From positions 3,958,934 to 4,022,933 of the forward strand of contig NZ_CM001841.1 in assembly GCF_000365305.1 (NCBI RefSeq): a DNA stretch of 64,000 nt, written 5' to 3'. This document shows, in pieces, positions 1 to 9,095 of the stretch. The notes below the pieces were generated by a model, which did not search any database, had not been told where the DNA came from, and worked only from the letters and a program-made list of their open reading frames with translations. Each line of letters begins with the position of its first letter. Within the stretch, counting starts at the first letter, position 1. Both the position numbers and the translations under genes were made by a program. Source of the stretch: Dickeya dianthicola NCPPB 453 (lineage in GTDB: Bacteria > Pseudomonadota > Gammaproteobacteria > Enterobacterales > Enterobacteriaceae).

Positions 1-434
1 GCCAGGACATCATGCGTATCGGCAATTTCGAGCTTCCGAGCCGAGCCTATGTCGGCCGTTTCAACTTCAAAGGCGTCGATCAGGGCAAACGTATCGGGGA
101 GCTCTCCGGCGGCGAACGTGGTCGCGTGCATCTGGCAAAACTACTGCAGGTTGGCGGCAACATGCTGCTGCTTGACGAACCGACCAACGACCTGGATATC
201 GAAACGCTGCGCGCGCTGGAAAACGCCCTGCTGGAATTCCCCGGTTGCGCCCTGGTTATCTCCCATGATCGCTGGTTCCTGGACCGTATCGCCACCCACA
301 TCATCGACTATCAGGACGAAGGCAAGGTGGAGTTTTTTGAAGGCAACTTCACGGAATACGAAGAGTACAAGAAACGTACGCTGGGTGCAGAAGCGCTGGA
401 ACCACATCGCATCAAGTACAAGAAAATGGCGTGA
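1..434 (+). CDS. ettA: EttA, energy-dependent translational throttle ATPase (3' part only)
   Basis: This is the C-terminal 143 residues of an ABC-F ATPase; the gene begins before the window. The visible part is the second nucleotide-binding domain: the LSGGERGR signature, the Walker B stretch LLLDEPTNDLD and the switch region VISHDRWFLDR are all present. The end, EYEEYKKRTLGAEALEPHR, is typical of EttA rather than Uup or YheS. EttA binds the ribosomal E site and gates early elongation according to ATP/ADP level. A strong terminator follows at 481-509. Confidence 0.95.
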   Translation, partial: QDIMRIGNFELPSRAYVGRFNFKGVDQGKRIGELSGGERGRVHLAKLLQVGGNMLLLDEPTNDLDIETLRALENALLEFPGCALVISHDRWFLDRIATHIIDYQDEGKVEFFEGNFTEYEEYKKRTLGAEALEPHRIKYKKMA

Positions 435-480
435 CTGACGTTCCGTCCCCTTTGTCACGGTGAAAACGCCGTGACAGCAA

Positions 481-509
481 AAGCCCGCCCGCCAACCGGC
501 GGGCTTTTT
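481..509 (+). terminator. Intrinsic terminator after ettA
   Basis: A 9-bp GC-rich stem, AAGCCCGCC paired with GGCGGGCTT around an 8-nt loop, runs into five T residues. It lies 46 nt after the ettA stop codon. Confidence 0.9.
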
Positions 510-631
510 CATGGTCGGCGTTAAACCATCGACTGGGGAACCAGGGAGGTAATGATTGCTTTGATCATTTTCATTCGATCGCATTTGATTCAGTCAGAGG
601 GCGGCCTGATGACCACCACACCTCACAGCAA

Positions 632-2338
632 TCAGAACGTTTCCCAGTTCCGGTCGCTACGGCTTGTTCCGCCTGCGCCAATAGCGGCTACCGCCGGGAC
701 CGGCTGGGCGACCGACCGGGATGGCAACGAGGCGCGGACCGGCTCGCTTTCCTTGCGGTGGCTCAGCTTGAAAACCGCTACCGCTTGGGTCAGGCGCTCA
801 GCCTGTGATTCCAGCGAGACAGCGGCGGCCGAAGCCTCCTGCACCAGCGCTGCGTTCTGCTGAGTTGTGCCCTCCATCTCCAGCACAGCCTGATTCACCT
901 GACCGATACCCCGGCTTTGCTCATCAGAGGCTGACGCAATTTCCCCCATGATATCCGTCACGCTAACCACCGCTTTCACAATTTCTTCCATCGTGCTTCC
1001 GGCTTTAGCCACCAGTTCCGAACCGGTATCCACCAGCCTGCCGGATTCGCCAATCAGAGATTCGATTTCTTTCGCCGCCTGCGCACTACGCTGCGCCAGA
1101 CTACGTACCTCTCCGGCAACCACCGCGAAGCCTCGGCCCTGCTCGCCAGCACGGGCAGCCTCTACGGCGGCGTTCAGTGCTAGAATATTGGTCTGGAAAG
1201 CAATGCTATTGATAACACTGGTAATTTCAGCGATTTTCTTCGAGCTGGATGAAATATCGCCCATCGTTTTCACCACATCCTGAACGATATTGCCACCCTG
1301 CTCCGCCTTACCGGAGGCATTGCGCGCCAGTTGACTGGCATGGTTGGCGTTATCCGAGTTCTGTTTCACCGTGGAGGTCAGTTCCTCCATGCTGGCCGCC
1401 GTCTGCTCCAGCGCGGCCGCTTGTTGCTCAGTGCGGGAAGAAAGATCGACGTTGCCGGCGCTGATTTCGGAAGCGCCCTGATAAATAGAATCGGCACCTT
1501 CACGAACCACTGTCACGGTATTGGTCAACGATTGCTGCATATACTGCAGGTTTTGGCCCAGAATACCGATTTCGTTACGCCCCAGGTTTTCGGCTGGCTG
1601 CGTCAGGTCGCCCTGCGCAATTTTCTGGATACGGGTAATCAGCACATTAACCGGCACCAGAATCGCCCGGCGAATCACCAGATAAGTCAACGCCGCCAAC
1701 AGAATCGACAGAATAAACGACGCGCCCATCAGGATATTCCCCAGACGGGCATTATCAGAGGCCAGCGCATTAATATTGTTCGCATGTTCCGTCAGGTATT
1801 TCACTTCCTTTCGTACCTGCACGGCATAACTGGTATCCAGCTGGTGCGCCAGCGTGGTTTCCAGCTCAATGGTGCTTTCGAATTCGCCGTTACGCACAAA
1901 CTCCACCATCGGCACCATTACTTTATCCCGATAGGTGGTGTAGTTGGCGGTCAGATCAGCATCCAGCGCCTTCTCTTCACCCGACTTGTCGGTACGGGCC
2001 ATATAATCATCAAAGCGCTTCTGAGAGCTTTTGATGCGTTCCACACCTTCATTAAAAGCCTGATTGTAGGAATCCTTATCACCAATACGCGATGCCGCTA
2101 CCGCCTGCACCAGAAACTGACGGGAAACGCGGAAATTGTCCATGCTGCTGCTGACCCCGGCTCGGATCTCGGAAACCAGGTTAGCCCGCTCAAGAAAGGC
2201 ATTACTCTGTTTGAGGAAATAACTGGCAGTACCAATTGAGAGAGCAAACAGAACCAGAATAATGGTTAACAGCGTGATAAAGAGTGTCACAAGACGAATA
2301 TTATTTATGGAAGAGATATTCCCTTTTTGTTCTGCCAT
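632..2338 (-). CDS. Methyl-accepting chemotaxis protein (Tsr/Tar type)
   Basis: A 568-residue transmembrane chemoreceptor that passes ligand binding to CheA/CheW. One membrane helix lies near residues 14-37, then a periplasmic four-helix-bundle-type sensor (about 38-200), a second membrane helix (201-222) and a HAMP domain (about 223-275). A long methylation and signalling coiled coil follows, with the highly conserved hairpin tip containing [20 protein letters not shown]. The last five residues, NWETF, form the CheR/CheB docking pentapeptide, so this is a high-abundance-type receptor. The ligand cannot be told from sequence. It is a single gene facing serA's 3' side; I saw no clear sigma-28 promoter upstream. 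Confidence 0.95.
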   Translation of the reverse strand: MAEQKGNISSINNIRLVTLFITLLTIILVLFALSIGTASYFLKQSNAFLERANLVSEIRAGVSSSMDNFRVSRQFLVQAVAASRIGDKDSYNQAFNEGVERIKSSQKRFDDYMARTDKSGEEKALDADLTANYTTYRDKVMVPMVEFVRNGEFESTIELETTLAHQLDTSYAVQVRKEVKYLTEHANNINALASDNARLGNILMGASFILSILLAALTYLVIRRAILVPVNVLITRIQKIAQGDLTQPAENLGRNEIGILGQNLQYMQQSLTNTVTVVREGADSIYQGASEISAGNVDLSSRTEQQAAALEQTAASMEELTSTVKQNSDNANHASQLARNASGKAEQGGNIVQDVVKTMGDISSSSKKIAEITSVINSIAFQTNILALNAAVEAARAGEQGRGFAVVAGEVRSLAQRSAQAAKEIESLIGESGRLVDTGSELVAKAGSTMEEIVKAVVSVTDIMGEIASASDEQSRGIGQVNQAVLEMEGTTQQNAALVQEASAAAVSLESQAERLTQAVAVFKLSHRKESEPVRASLPSRSVAQPVPAVAAIGAGGTSRSDRNWETF

Positions 2339-2860
2339 TCCGATTTCTCACTTTCACTACAAGATGCCGATCGTTTCCACCGCGTCAACAGCAGAAACAC
2401 GTATAGCTTTGCGCCATTCACTATTCCCTGACAAACACCGACCGCTGCCACATCAGCGCCCGGTAAAGCGACAAACGTCACTCAGGAGCAGTAAAATAAA
2501 ACAATATTTTAATTTAATTACATTGTTGTTTCTTTAAAAAAGAAAAACCGTGATGATGGTAGCATGCTCCGCTGATAAGTGGTCAATAGAAAGGGTCAGG
2601 TTCCTTTTTCTGACTGAATCATCCATGCATAGCAGGGAAATAAACCGAAAAAACACATTTTTAACCAGAAAACGCAGCGTTTGAAACCGTGAAGGCAAGC
2701 GATAGCATTGATATCCAGCAAACCGCCGGAAAGCATGACGGGAACGCCGCAGTCAGGCGTTTAACGGGTGACGACGACAATGCTGAAACAAACCCACGAT
2801 GTCGTACTGGCCGGTCATGTGCGGCAAAGTCGTGATCACACGGTAGCGCCAGAGCAGCAT
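2339..2860. other. Intergenic region between the chemoreceptor and serA, no gene seen
   Basis: About 520 bases with no convincing coding sequence. It should hold the chemoreceptor promoter, read on the minus strand. An AT-rich patch near 2488-2546 contains short inverted repeats. A minus-strand open frame at 2661-2930 runs through the serA terminator and has no family resemblance, so I do not call it. Confidence 0.5.
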
Positions 2861-2889
2861 AAAAAAAGCCAACCCGCTGGGCTGGCTCC
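2861..2889 (-). terminator. Intrinsic terminator of serA
   Basis: Read on the minus strand, AGCCAGCCC and GGGTTGGCT pair around a short loop and are followed by seven T residues. The hairpin begins about 40 nt after the serA stop codon. Confidence 0.9.
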
Positions 2890-2930
2890 TCATTAAACCA
2901 AATCACCGGTTGCAACCGGTTTGCGCCCAC

Positions 2931-4163
2931 TCAGAACAGCAAACGAGCGCGAATGGTGCCGGGGATGGATTTCATCAGTTGCAGCGCGGTGTCGGCGCCG
3001 TCGGTTTCCACATCGATCACCACATAACCGATTTCCGGGCTGGTCTGCAGATACTGCGCCGCGATGTTGATGCTCTGTGCAGCAAAGATGTTGTTAATCT
3101 GCGTCATGATACCCGGACGGTTTTCATGAATGTGCAGCAGGCGGCTGGCGCGGTCACTGTGGGTCGGCAACGACACTTCCGGGAAGTTAACGGCGGACAA
3201 CGTGGAGCCATTGTCGGAATATTTCACCAGTTTCCCGGCGACTTCTCCGCCAATGTTCTCCTGCGCTTCCTCGGTGGAGCCGCCGATGTGCGGCGTCAGG
3301 ATTACGTTATCGAACTCGCACAGCGGCGACAGGAACGGATCGCTATTGGCCGCGGGCTCCTGCGGGAACACGTCGATAGCCGCGCCGGAGAGGTGCTTGT
3401 TGGCAAGCGCATTGCTCAACGCCGGAATATCCACCACGGTGCCGCGCGACGCGTTGATCAGGATAGAGCCCGGCTTCATCAGCGCCAGCTCGTCGGCGCC
3501 GATCATGTTCTGGGTACTGTCGGTTTCCGGCACATGCAGGCTGACCACATCGCTCATGTTCAATAGATCGGACAAATGACGCACCTGCTGAGCGTTGCCC
3601 AGCGGCAATTTGCTTTCAATATCGTAGAAATAAACGTGCATCCCCAGGCTTTCGGCCAGAATACCCAGTTGAGTACCGATGTGGCCGTAACCAATAATGC
3701 CCAGTTTCTTGCCGCGCGCTTCAAAACAGCCAACGGCCTGTTTGTGCCAGATACCACGGTGAGCTTTGGCATTGGCGGCCGGAATGCCGCGCAGCAGCAG
3801 CAGCAACTCGCCGATCACCAGTTCGGCCACGGAACGGGTATTGGAAAAAGGTGCGTTGAAGACCGGAATGCCGCGCTTGGTCGCTGCCGACAGTTCAACC
3901 TGATTGGTACCGATGCAGAAGCAACCGACGGCCACCAGTTTCTCGGCAGCGGCGAAAATCTCTTCCGTCAGTTGCGTACGCGATCGAATCCCCACAAAGT
4001 GCGCATCACGAATCGATGCTTTCAGCGCTTCCGGGTCAAGCGCCCCCTTATGGTATTCAATATTGGTGTAACCCGCAGCGCGCAGATTTTCCAGCGCATT
4101 CGGGTGTACCCCCTCCAACAGCAGAAACTTAATCTTGTCTTTTTCCAGTGATACCTTTGCCAT
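2931..4163 (-). CDS. serA: D-3-phosphoglycerate dehydrogenase
   Basis: Catalyses the first committed step of serine synthesis, NAD-dependent oxidation of 3-phosphoglycerate. The 410 residues match the E. coli length. The NAD-binding part includes GIIGYGHIGTQLG. The catalytic Arg, Glu and His of the D-2-hydroxyacid dehydrogenase family are in INASRGTVVD, DVFPQEP and LTPHIGGSTEEAQENIG. The C-terminal ACT domain (about 338-410, HENRPGIM onward) is the serine-binding feedback site. The ATG start gives the expected MAKVSLEKDKIKFLLLEG. It lies next to rpiA and argP, as in E. coli. Confidence 0.97.
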   Translation of the reverse strand: MAKVSLEKDKIKFLLLEGVHPNALENLRAAGYTNIEYHKGALDPEALKASIRDAHFVGIRSRTQLTEEIFAAAEKLVAVGCFCIGTNQVELSAATKRGIPVFNAPFSNTRSVAELVIGELLLLLRGIPAANAKAHRGIWHKQAVGCFEARGKKLGIIGYGHIGTQLGILAESLGMHVYFYDIESKLPLGNAQQVRHLSDLLNMSDVVSLHVPETDSTQNMIGADELALMKPGSILINASRGTVVDIPALSNALANKHLSGAAIDVFPQEPAANSDPFLSPLCEFDNVILTPHIGGSTEEAQENIGGEVAGKLVKYSDNGSTLSAVNFPEVSLPTHSDRASRLLHIHENRPGIMTQINNIFAAQSINIAAQYLQTSPEIGYVVIDVETDGADTALQLMKSIPGTIRARLLF

Positions 4164-4411
4164 TTCCCGACCTTATTTTCAGACTTCAGATATAACGGTT
4201 TGCAAACCAGTCTCTGCAAACATAACAAAAAATACGCAAGCGGCAATACAAACGATTGCCTGCCCGTTTTCTCGCGCCACCTCACCCAGACGGTTTCATG
4301 GCAAAAAATACTGCCAACTACCAGCCGGACCACACAGGGATGATGCGAAATAAGAAAAACTGATATTAAGTACCAAAAATGAGCCGTTAACAATAGCCGG
4401 ATTTTTTAGAT
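4164..4411. other. serA-rpiA intergenic region, holds the serA promoter
   Basis: Together with the terminator at 4412-4444, this leaves about 300 bases without a gene. It is moderately AT-rich near the serA start, and the serA promoter must lie here on the minus strand. I could not place -35/-10 hexamers with confidence. Confidence 0.4.
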
Positions 4412-4444
4412 AAAAAAATCCGGCCGCCGTTAGCGTCACCGGAT
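4412..4444 (-). terminator. Intrinsic terminator of rpiA
   Basis: On the minus strand, ATCCGG and CCGGAT form a stem around a loop that is itself GC-rich, followed by a run of seven T residues. It lies just after the rpiA stop codon. Confidence 0.8.
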
Positions 4445-4466
4445 GCTGGCGAGAAACAACAACGAT

Positions 4467-5129
4467 TTATTTCAGGCGAACCGTTTTCACCCCGTCGGAC
4501 GTACCCACCAACGCGACGTCCGCACCGCGGTTAGCAAACAACCCCACCGTTACCACGCCGGCAAGACTATTGATACGGTTTTCCATCGCCACCGCATCGG
4601 ACAGATCCATGTTATGCACATCCAGAATAATGTTGCCGTTGTCGGTAATCACGCCATCGCGGTACACCGGCTGCCCACCTAGCTTGACCAGTTCGCGAGC
4701 CACGTAGGCGCGTGCCATCGGAATCACTTCCACCGGCAGCGGAAAACGCCCCAGCACATCCACCTGCTTGGACGCATCGACAATACACACGAACTGACGG
4801 GCGATCGCCGCCACGATTTTTTCCCGGGTCAACGCTGCGCCGCCGCCCTTGATCATCTGCATGTGCGGGTTGATTTCATCCGCGCCGTCCACGTAGACAT
4901 CGAGCACATCCACGTCATTGCAGTCAAAAACCGGGATACCCAGACTTTTGAGCTTAGCGGTGGAAGCGTCCGAGCTGGAAACAGCGCCGTCGATCTGATG
5001 CTTGATAGAACCCAGCGCATCAATAAAGTGGGCGGCGGTGGAGCCGGTTCCCACGCCAACAATAGTACCGGGGCGAACATAGTCGAGTGCGGCCCAGCCA
5101 ACGGCTTTTTTTAGTTCATCCTGCGTCAT
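4467..5129 (-). CDS. rpiA: Ribose-5-phosphate isomerase A
   Basis: Interconverts ribose-5-phosphate and ribulose-5-phosphate in the non-oxidative pentose phosphate pathway. The 220 residues agree with the usual 219. Diagnostic motifs are [15 protein letters not shown] and [14 protein letters not shown] for phosphate binding, then VDGADEIN and [14 protein letters not shown] with the catalytic acid and lysine residues. The frame is open further upstream, but the start was set at the ATG giving [18 protein letters not shown], which matches the family. Order serA-rpiA-argP is conserved. Confidence 0.97.
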   Translation of the reverse strand: MTQDELKKAVGWAALDYVRPGTIVGVGTGSTAAHFIDALGSIKHQIDGAVSSSDASTAKLKSLGIPVFDCNDVDVLDVYVDGADEINPHMQMIKGGGAALTREKIVAAIARQFVCIVDASKQVDVLGRFPLPVEVIPMARAYVARELVKLGGQPVYRDGVITDNGNIILDVHNMDLSDAVAMENRINSLAGVVTVGLFANRGADVALVGTSDGVKTVRLK

Positions 5130-5324
5130 GGTGTGCTTGTGCCTGTAGCTACGAAAACGTGTGCGTATTATAGGGCATGGCATGCTCAAAAGGAGAGGGT
5201 TGTGCCCTGACCACGGCAATATTTCAGCCTGCGCGCGCAGCGTAAGACGATTTTTTTCGGCGGTGCATCACAAAAATGTGGCATATTGCCGAAATGGTTT
5301 TTACGCAAAGGAATCTTCACCTTC

Positions 5325-6218
5325 ATGAAACGCCCGGACTATCGCACCCTTCAGGCGCTGGACGCCGTGATCCGTGAGCGAGGTTTTGAACGCGCCGCAC
5401 AAAAACTCTGTATTACACAGTCCGCCGTCTCGCAGCGTATCAAACAGTTGGAGAACCTGTTCGGTCAGCCGCTGCTGGTGAGAACGATTCCGCCGCGTCC
5501 GACCGAGCAAGGGCAGAAGCTGCTGGCGTTGCTACATCAGGTGGAATTGCTGGAAGAAGAGTGGCTTGGCAACGAAAACAGCAGCGAAACGCCGCTGCTG
5601 CTGTCACTGGCGGTCAACGCCGACAGCCTGGCGACCTGGCTGCTGCCCGCGCTGCAGCCGGTGCTGGTGGATTCGCCGATCCGGCTGAATCTGCAGGTGG
5701 AAGATGAAACCCGCACCCAGGAGCGCCTGCGCCGGGGTGAAGTGGTGGGCGCAGTGAGTATTCAGCCTCAGCCGTTGCCAAGCTGTCTGGTGGATAAGCT
5801 GGGCGCGCTGGACTATCTGTTCGTCGCGTCGCCGGGGTTCGCCAACCGCTACTTCCCGAACGGCGTGACCCGTTCCGCTTTGCTGCGCGCGCCGGTGGTG
5901 GCGTTCGACCATCTGGATGACATGCATCAGGCATTTTTGCAGCAGAACTTCGACCTGCCGCCCGGCAGCGTACCCTGCCACATCGTTAACTCGTCCGAAG
6001 CATTCGTACAGCTCGCCCGTCAGGGCACCACCTGCTGTATGATCCCTCATTTGCAAATCGAAAGAGAACTGGCCAACGGCGAACTGATCGACCTGACGCC
6101 GGGACTGTTCCAGCGCCGCATGCTGTACTGGCATCGTTTCGCGCCGGAAAGCCGGATGATGCGGCAGGTCACTGACGCCCTGCTCGCGCACGGGCGCCAG
6201 GTTCTGCGCCAGTCCTGA
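5325..6218 (+). CDS. argP: LysR-family regulator ArgP (IciA)
   Basis: A lysine- and arginine-responsive LysR-type transcription factor. The 297 residues equal the E. coli length. The N-terminal winged helix-turn-helix (about 1-60) contains [23 protein letters not shown], and the rest is the co-inducer-binding domain. The start was placed at the ATG preceded by AAAGGA, which gives [16 protein letters not shown]; an upstream ATG in frame has no family support. In E. coli ArgP activates argO, the arginine exporter gene two positions downstream. That gene is absent here and an IclR regulator takes its place. Confidence 0.95.
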   Translation: MKRPDYRTLQALDAVIRERGFERAAQKLCITQSAVSQRIKQLENLFGQPLLVRTIPPRPTEQGQKLLALLHQVELLEEEWLGNENSSETPLLLSLAVNADSLATWLLPALQPVLVDSPIRLNLQVEDETRTQERLRRGEVVGAVSIQPQPLPSCLVDKLGALDYLFVASPGFANRYFPNGVTRSALLRAPVVAFDHLDDMHQAFLQQNFDLPPGSVPCHIVNSSEAFVQLARQGTTCCMIPHLQIERELANGELIDLTPGLFQRRMLYWHRFAPESRMMRQVTDALLAHGRQVLRQS

Positions 6219-6254
6219 GGTTAAAAACCGCGCCCGGCTCCCGTTCAGTCTGTT

Positions 6255-6983
6255 TCAGGGCGCGCGTTGCAGTTCAAACACCACATCCACCTGATCGTCA
6301 AAGTGAATGGTCTGTTGTTCGTAGGTCTGAGAGACTTCGCTTTGCGCCACCATGTCGGCGGTTTTGAACATGCGGGCAACCGGCACGGGCTGATAGTTGG
6401 CGACGTGATAGCGGATGCTGTAGACAGGGCCCAGCGCGGCGTTAAACCCGCTTACCAGCGACTGCGCCTGCTGCGTCGCTTGCTCTATCGCCTTTTTGCG
6501 CGCCTGCTCACGGTAGGCGTCCGGATTGGATACCCCCAGTTCTACCGCCCGAATCTCGTTAAGACCGGACTTGAGCGCACCGTCCAGCAATTCGTTGAGT
6601 TTGTCCAACTGACGTAATGTCACCTCCACCTGACGCACCGCCCGGTAGCCTTTCAGCACCGAACCGCCGTTTTTCAGGTAGTCGTACTCCGGCTGCGTGC
6701 GCAGGTTGGCAGCGTTAATGTCTTTTTTGTCGATACCGCTTTTATCAAGAAAAGCAAAATATTGCGCGACCCGCCCATCCACCTGCTTTTTGGCGTCGGC
6801 CACATCCTTGGATGACACGCTAACTTCTATCGCTAGCCGGGCGATATCCGGCGTCGCATCGACGCTGGCGGCGCCGGACGTCACAATGTGCGGCCCACCC
6901 GGTAGTTCATTGCCGGCCTGAACCGTCATCGACGACAGGCCAAGCCCCAGCAGAGTGGTCAGTGCCAGAACGTTCAGCTTCAC
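6255..6983 (-). CDS. yggE: YggE, SIMPL-domain oxidative stress defence protein
   Basis: A periplasmic SIMPL-domain (DUF541) protein of 242 residues. The N-terminal signal peptide, MKLNVLALTTLLGLGLS to about residue 23, is followed by PHIVTSGAASVDATPDIARL, the typical family opening. The chosen start is GTG, preceded by the strong ribosome site AAGGGGA at correct spacing; the longer ATG frame adds 18 residues before the signal peptide and is rejected. In E. coli the protein lowers intracellular reactive oxygen. The four-copy repeat at 7049-7120 lies just upstream, in its presumed promoter region. Confidence 0.92.
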   Translation of the reverse strand: MKLNVLALTTLLGLGLSSMTVQAGNELPGGPHIVTSGAASVDATPDIARLAIEVSVSSKDVADAKKQVDGRVAQYFAFLDKSGIDKKDINAANLRTQPEYDYLKNGGSVLKGYRAVRQVEVTLRQLDKLNELLDGALKSGLNEIRAVELGVSNPDAYREQARKKAIEQATQQAQSLVSGFNAALGPVYSIRYHVANYQPVPVARMFKTADMVAQSEVSQTYEQQTIHFDDQVDVVFELQRAP

Positions 6984-7048
6984 GTTATCCCCTTTGCGTG
7001 TGAGTGAATGACGAAGCCTACCCCGGGCAGGCTTCATTCAATATAGGC

Positions 7049-7120
7049 GAATGTCCGAATACCGGTTCGTGTTCAAATACCGGCTCGTATTCAAATATCG
7101 GTTAATGTCCGAATACCGGT
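7049..7120. repeat. Four tandem 18-bp repeats between yggE and the IclR gene
   Basis: Four back-to-back 18-bp units at 7049, 7067, 7085 and 7103. The outer two share ATGTCCGAATACCGGT; the inner two share CGTRTTCAAATAYCGG. The array ends 33 nt before the IclR stop codon and begins 65 nt upstream of the yggE start, so it is in or near the yggE promoter. Each copy holds a CCGGT/ACCGG-like core that could serve as a repeated protein-binding site; that is inference. Confidence 0.85.
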
Positions 7121-7153
7121 GAAGCATGGCGTAACCGGACGAAAACCGGCCGC

Positions 7154-7990
7154 TTACGCAGGTGGCGTAAATCCCAGTTCGTGGGAAATGTTCCGGGCGG
7201 TTTCCTGCAACGGCGCGACCAGCGTATCAATGCCGATCTGTTGCAAACGCGCCATCGACAGCGAAATGGAAACGGCATAAACCACCCGGTGCTGAATATC
7301 AAACACCGGCGCGGAAATGCAGGAAACGCCCAGTTCATTCTCTTCCCGATCAATTGCCAGGCTCTGGCGACGAATCTCCGCCAGTTCCCGCTCCATGCCC
7401 GATAGTTCGATGATGGTATTGTCGGTCAGGGGACGAATGCTGTCCCGATGGGTATGCCAGTATTCGGCCGGGTAGTCATCTGCGCCATAGGCCATGAAAA
7501 TCTTGCCCATCGCCGAACTGTGCAGAGACATATGCTGGCCGATATACGCACGGGTACGCATCATGCCGATGGTGGGTTCCAGCTTGTAAATCAGGATTGC
7601 GTGGTCATCTTCACGCATTGAAAAATTGACGGTTTCCCCCACCGTCAGGTTCAGTTCTTCAAGGTGCGGCGCCGCCACGTGCAACACATTCAGCGACGAA
7701 AGCGCCTTCTGGCCGATAGCGATGAACTTGGTGGTCAAGCGATAGCTGCCCGGCTGTCGCGCCGGCGCGACATAGCCGCACCCGGCCAGCCCTTGCAACA
7801 AACGGTGAACGGTACTTTTGTTCATACCGGACAATTCGGCAATCCGCGCCAGCGGGCACCCGTTAGGATAGTCGCTGAGTATTTCGATCAACTGTAAACC
7901 GCGAAACAGGCTTTGACTTCCCAACGGTTTTTCCGCCTTCCCCTCGTCATCAATGCTACGTTCATTTATCACGTCTGATCTTCCTCTCAT
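7154..7990 (-). CDS. IclR-family repressor of YiaJ/PlaR type
   Basis: A 278-residue IclR regulator. The N-terminal winged HTH contains GSQSLFRGLQLIEILS and MNKSTVHRLLQGL. The C-terminal effector domain contains REDDHAILIYKLEPTIGMMR and REENELGVSCISAPVFDI. These stretches follow E. coli YiaJ, repressor of the yiaK-S gulonate/ascorbate-derived sugar operon, much more closely than KdgR. The ATG used has a weak ribosome site. A GTG at 7972, with AGAGGA ahead of it, is an equally good start and gives a protein six residues shorter. Its target operon is not in the window. The gene occupies the argO position. Confidence 0.85.
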   Translation of the reverse strand: MRGRSDVINERSIDDEGKAEKPLGSQSLFRGLQLIEILSDYPNGCPLARIAELSGMNKSTVHRLLQGLAGCGYVAPARQPGSYRLTTKFIAIGQKALSSLNVLHVAAPHLEELNLTVGETVNFSMREDDHAILIYKLEPTIGMMRTRAYIGQHMSLHSSAMGKIFMAYGADDYPAEYWHTHRDSIRPLTDNTIIELSGMERELAEIRRQSLAIDREENELGVSCISAPVFDIQHRVVYAVSISLSMARLQQIGIDTLVAPLQETARNISHELGFTPPA

Positions 7991-8103
7991 TACGCCCGTC
8001 AGGACATCAACCTCTGCCGGGACGAAGACCATCATGAAACAGCATGTTATGCGATGCAATAGAGGAAACGGCCTACGTCCTGTTGCCGATACCGGCGGTA
8101 ACG

Positions 8104-8985
8104 TTACAGCGTCGGTGTTTCTTGTGCTCCCGTCCGGTTGGCACAAGCATGGTGCAGATGCACATCCATCTGCGGGTAAGGAATACCGATACGGTGCTCA
8201 TCCAGCGCCCGTTTGAAATTTTCCAGCAAATCCCAGTACACCATGGCGGCGTCACCGTTGGTCGTCCATACGCGAACCACGAAATTGAGTGAGGACGGCC
8301 CCATCTCATTCAGCCGAATGGTGACGTCTTTATCACGCAGAATGCGGTTATCCGCCGCGACGATATCGCCCAGCACGTTTTTCACCACATCGATATCAGC
8401 GTCATACGCCACACCGACAATTATTTCAGTACGGCGATTCGGTTCACGGGAACTGTTGATGATATTGCCGGCGATAATCTTGCCATTCGGCACCACGATG
8501 ACCTTGCCGTCGGCGGTCAGCAACGTGGTGGAAAAAATCTGCACTTGCGTCACCGTACCAGCGACCCCACCCAGATCCACCGACTCGCCGGTACGAAACG
8601 GCCGGAACACCACCAGCAGCACCCCGGCGGCAAAGTTCGACAGTGAACCTTGCAACGCCAGACCCACCGCCAGGCCGGCGGCACCCAGTACGGCGATGAC
8701 CGACGTGGTCTGCACCCCGACCCGGCTTAACGCCGCGATCAGCGTAAAAGCGATAATGCCGTAACGCACCAGCGCGGACAGAAAATCCGCCACCGTGACG
8801 TCGATACCGCGAGCCACCATCAGCCGGCTCATCGTGTTCGACATAATGCGGGCGACAATCATCCCGACGCACAGGATCACCAGCGAGGCGACGATATTCA
8901 CCGCGTACTGCAGCAAGATATGTTGGTTGTTCACCAGCCATGACTGTAGGCGACCCATGCTTTCGGCTACGTTGAGTTCTTCCAT
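8104..8985 (-). CDS. mscS: Small-conductance mechanosensitive channel MscS
   Basis: Inner-membrane heptameric channel that opens on membrane tension during hypo-osmotic shock. The 293 residues carry three transmembrane helices in the first 130 residues. The glycine/alanine-rich pore helix reads [20 protein letters not shown], followed by [17 protein letters not shown]. The cytoplasmic cage domain has [18 protein letters not shown] and ends near [11 protein letters not shown]. The C-terminus ([15 protein letters not shown]) differs from E. coli, as is usual. mscS lies upstream of fbaA as in E. coli. Confidence 0.96.
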   Translation of the reverse strand: MEELNVAESMGRLQSWLVNNQHILLQYAVNIVASLVILCVGMIVARIMSNTMSRLMVARGIDVTVADFLSALVRYGIIAFTLIAALSRVGVQTTSVIAVLGAAGLAVGLALQGSLSNFAAGVLLVVFRPFRTGESVDLGGVAGTVTQVQIFSTTLLTADGKVIVVPNGKIIAGNIINSSREPNRRTEIIVGVAYDADIDVVKNVLGDIVAADNRILRDKDVTIRLNEMGPSSLNFVVRVWTTNGDAAMVYWDLLENFKRALDEHRIGIPYPQMDVHLHHACANRTGAQETPTL

Positions 8986-9026
8986 CTGTTCGCTCCTGTT
9001 AGCGTTATGAACGTTATCTGCGCACA

Positions 9027-9056
9027 GATAAAATTAAGGCTCCCGCAGGAGCCTTC
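9027..9056 (-). terminator. Intrinsic terminator of fbaA
   Basis: AAGGCTCC and GGAGCCTT pair around a 4-nt loop (9036-9055). On the minus strand a T-rich tract follows. It closes the epd-pgk-fbaA unit before mscS. Confidence 0.85.
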
Positions 9057-9095
9057 GTCAAATTATCGATGAAACAATCACAACCGGTTCGATAA

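Noticed and set aside
2339-2660. Sigma-28 (FliA) promoter for the chemoreceptor
   Set aside because: I looked for TAAA-N15-GCCGATAA on the minus strand and found no acceptable match, so I do not claim one.
2661-2930. An 89-residue minus-strand open frame after serA
   Set aside because: Its 5' part is the serA terminator hairpin and no family resemblance is visible.
7049-7120. CRISPR array
   Set aside because: The 18-bp units are directly adjacent with no spacers, and no cas genes are present in the window.
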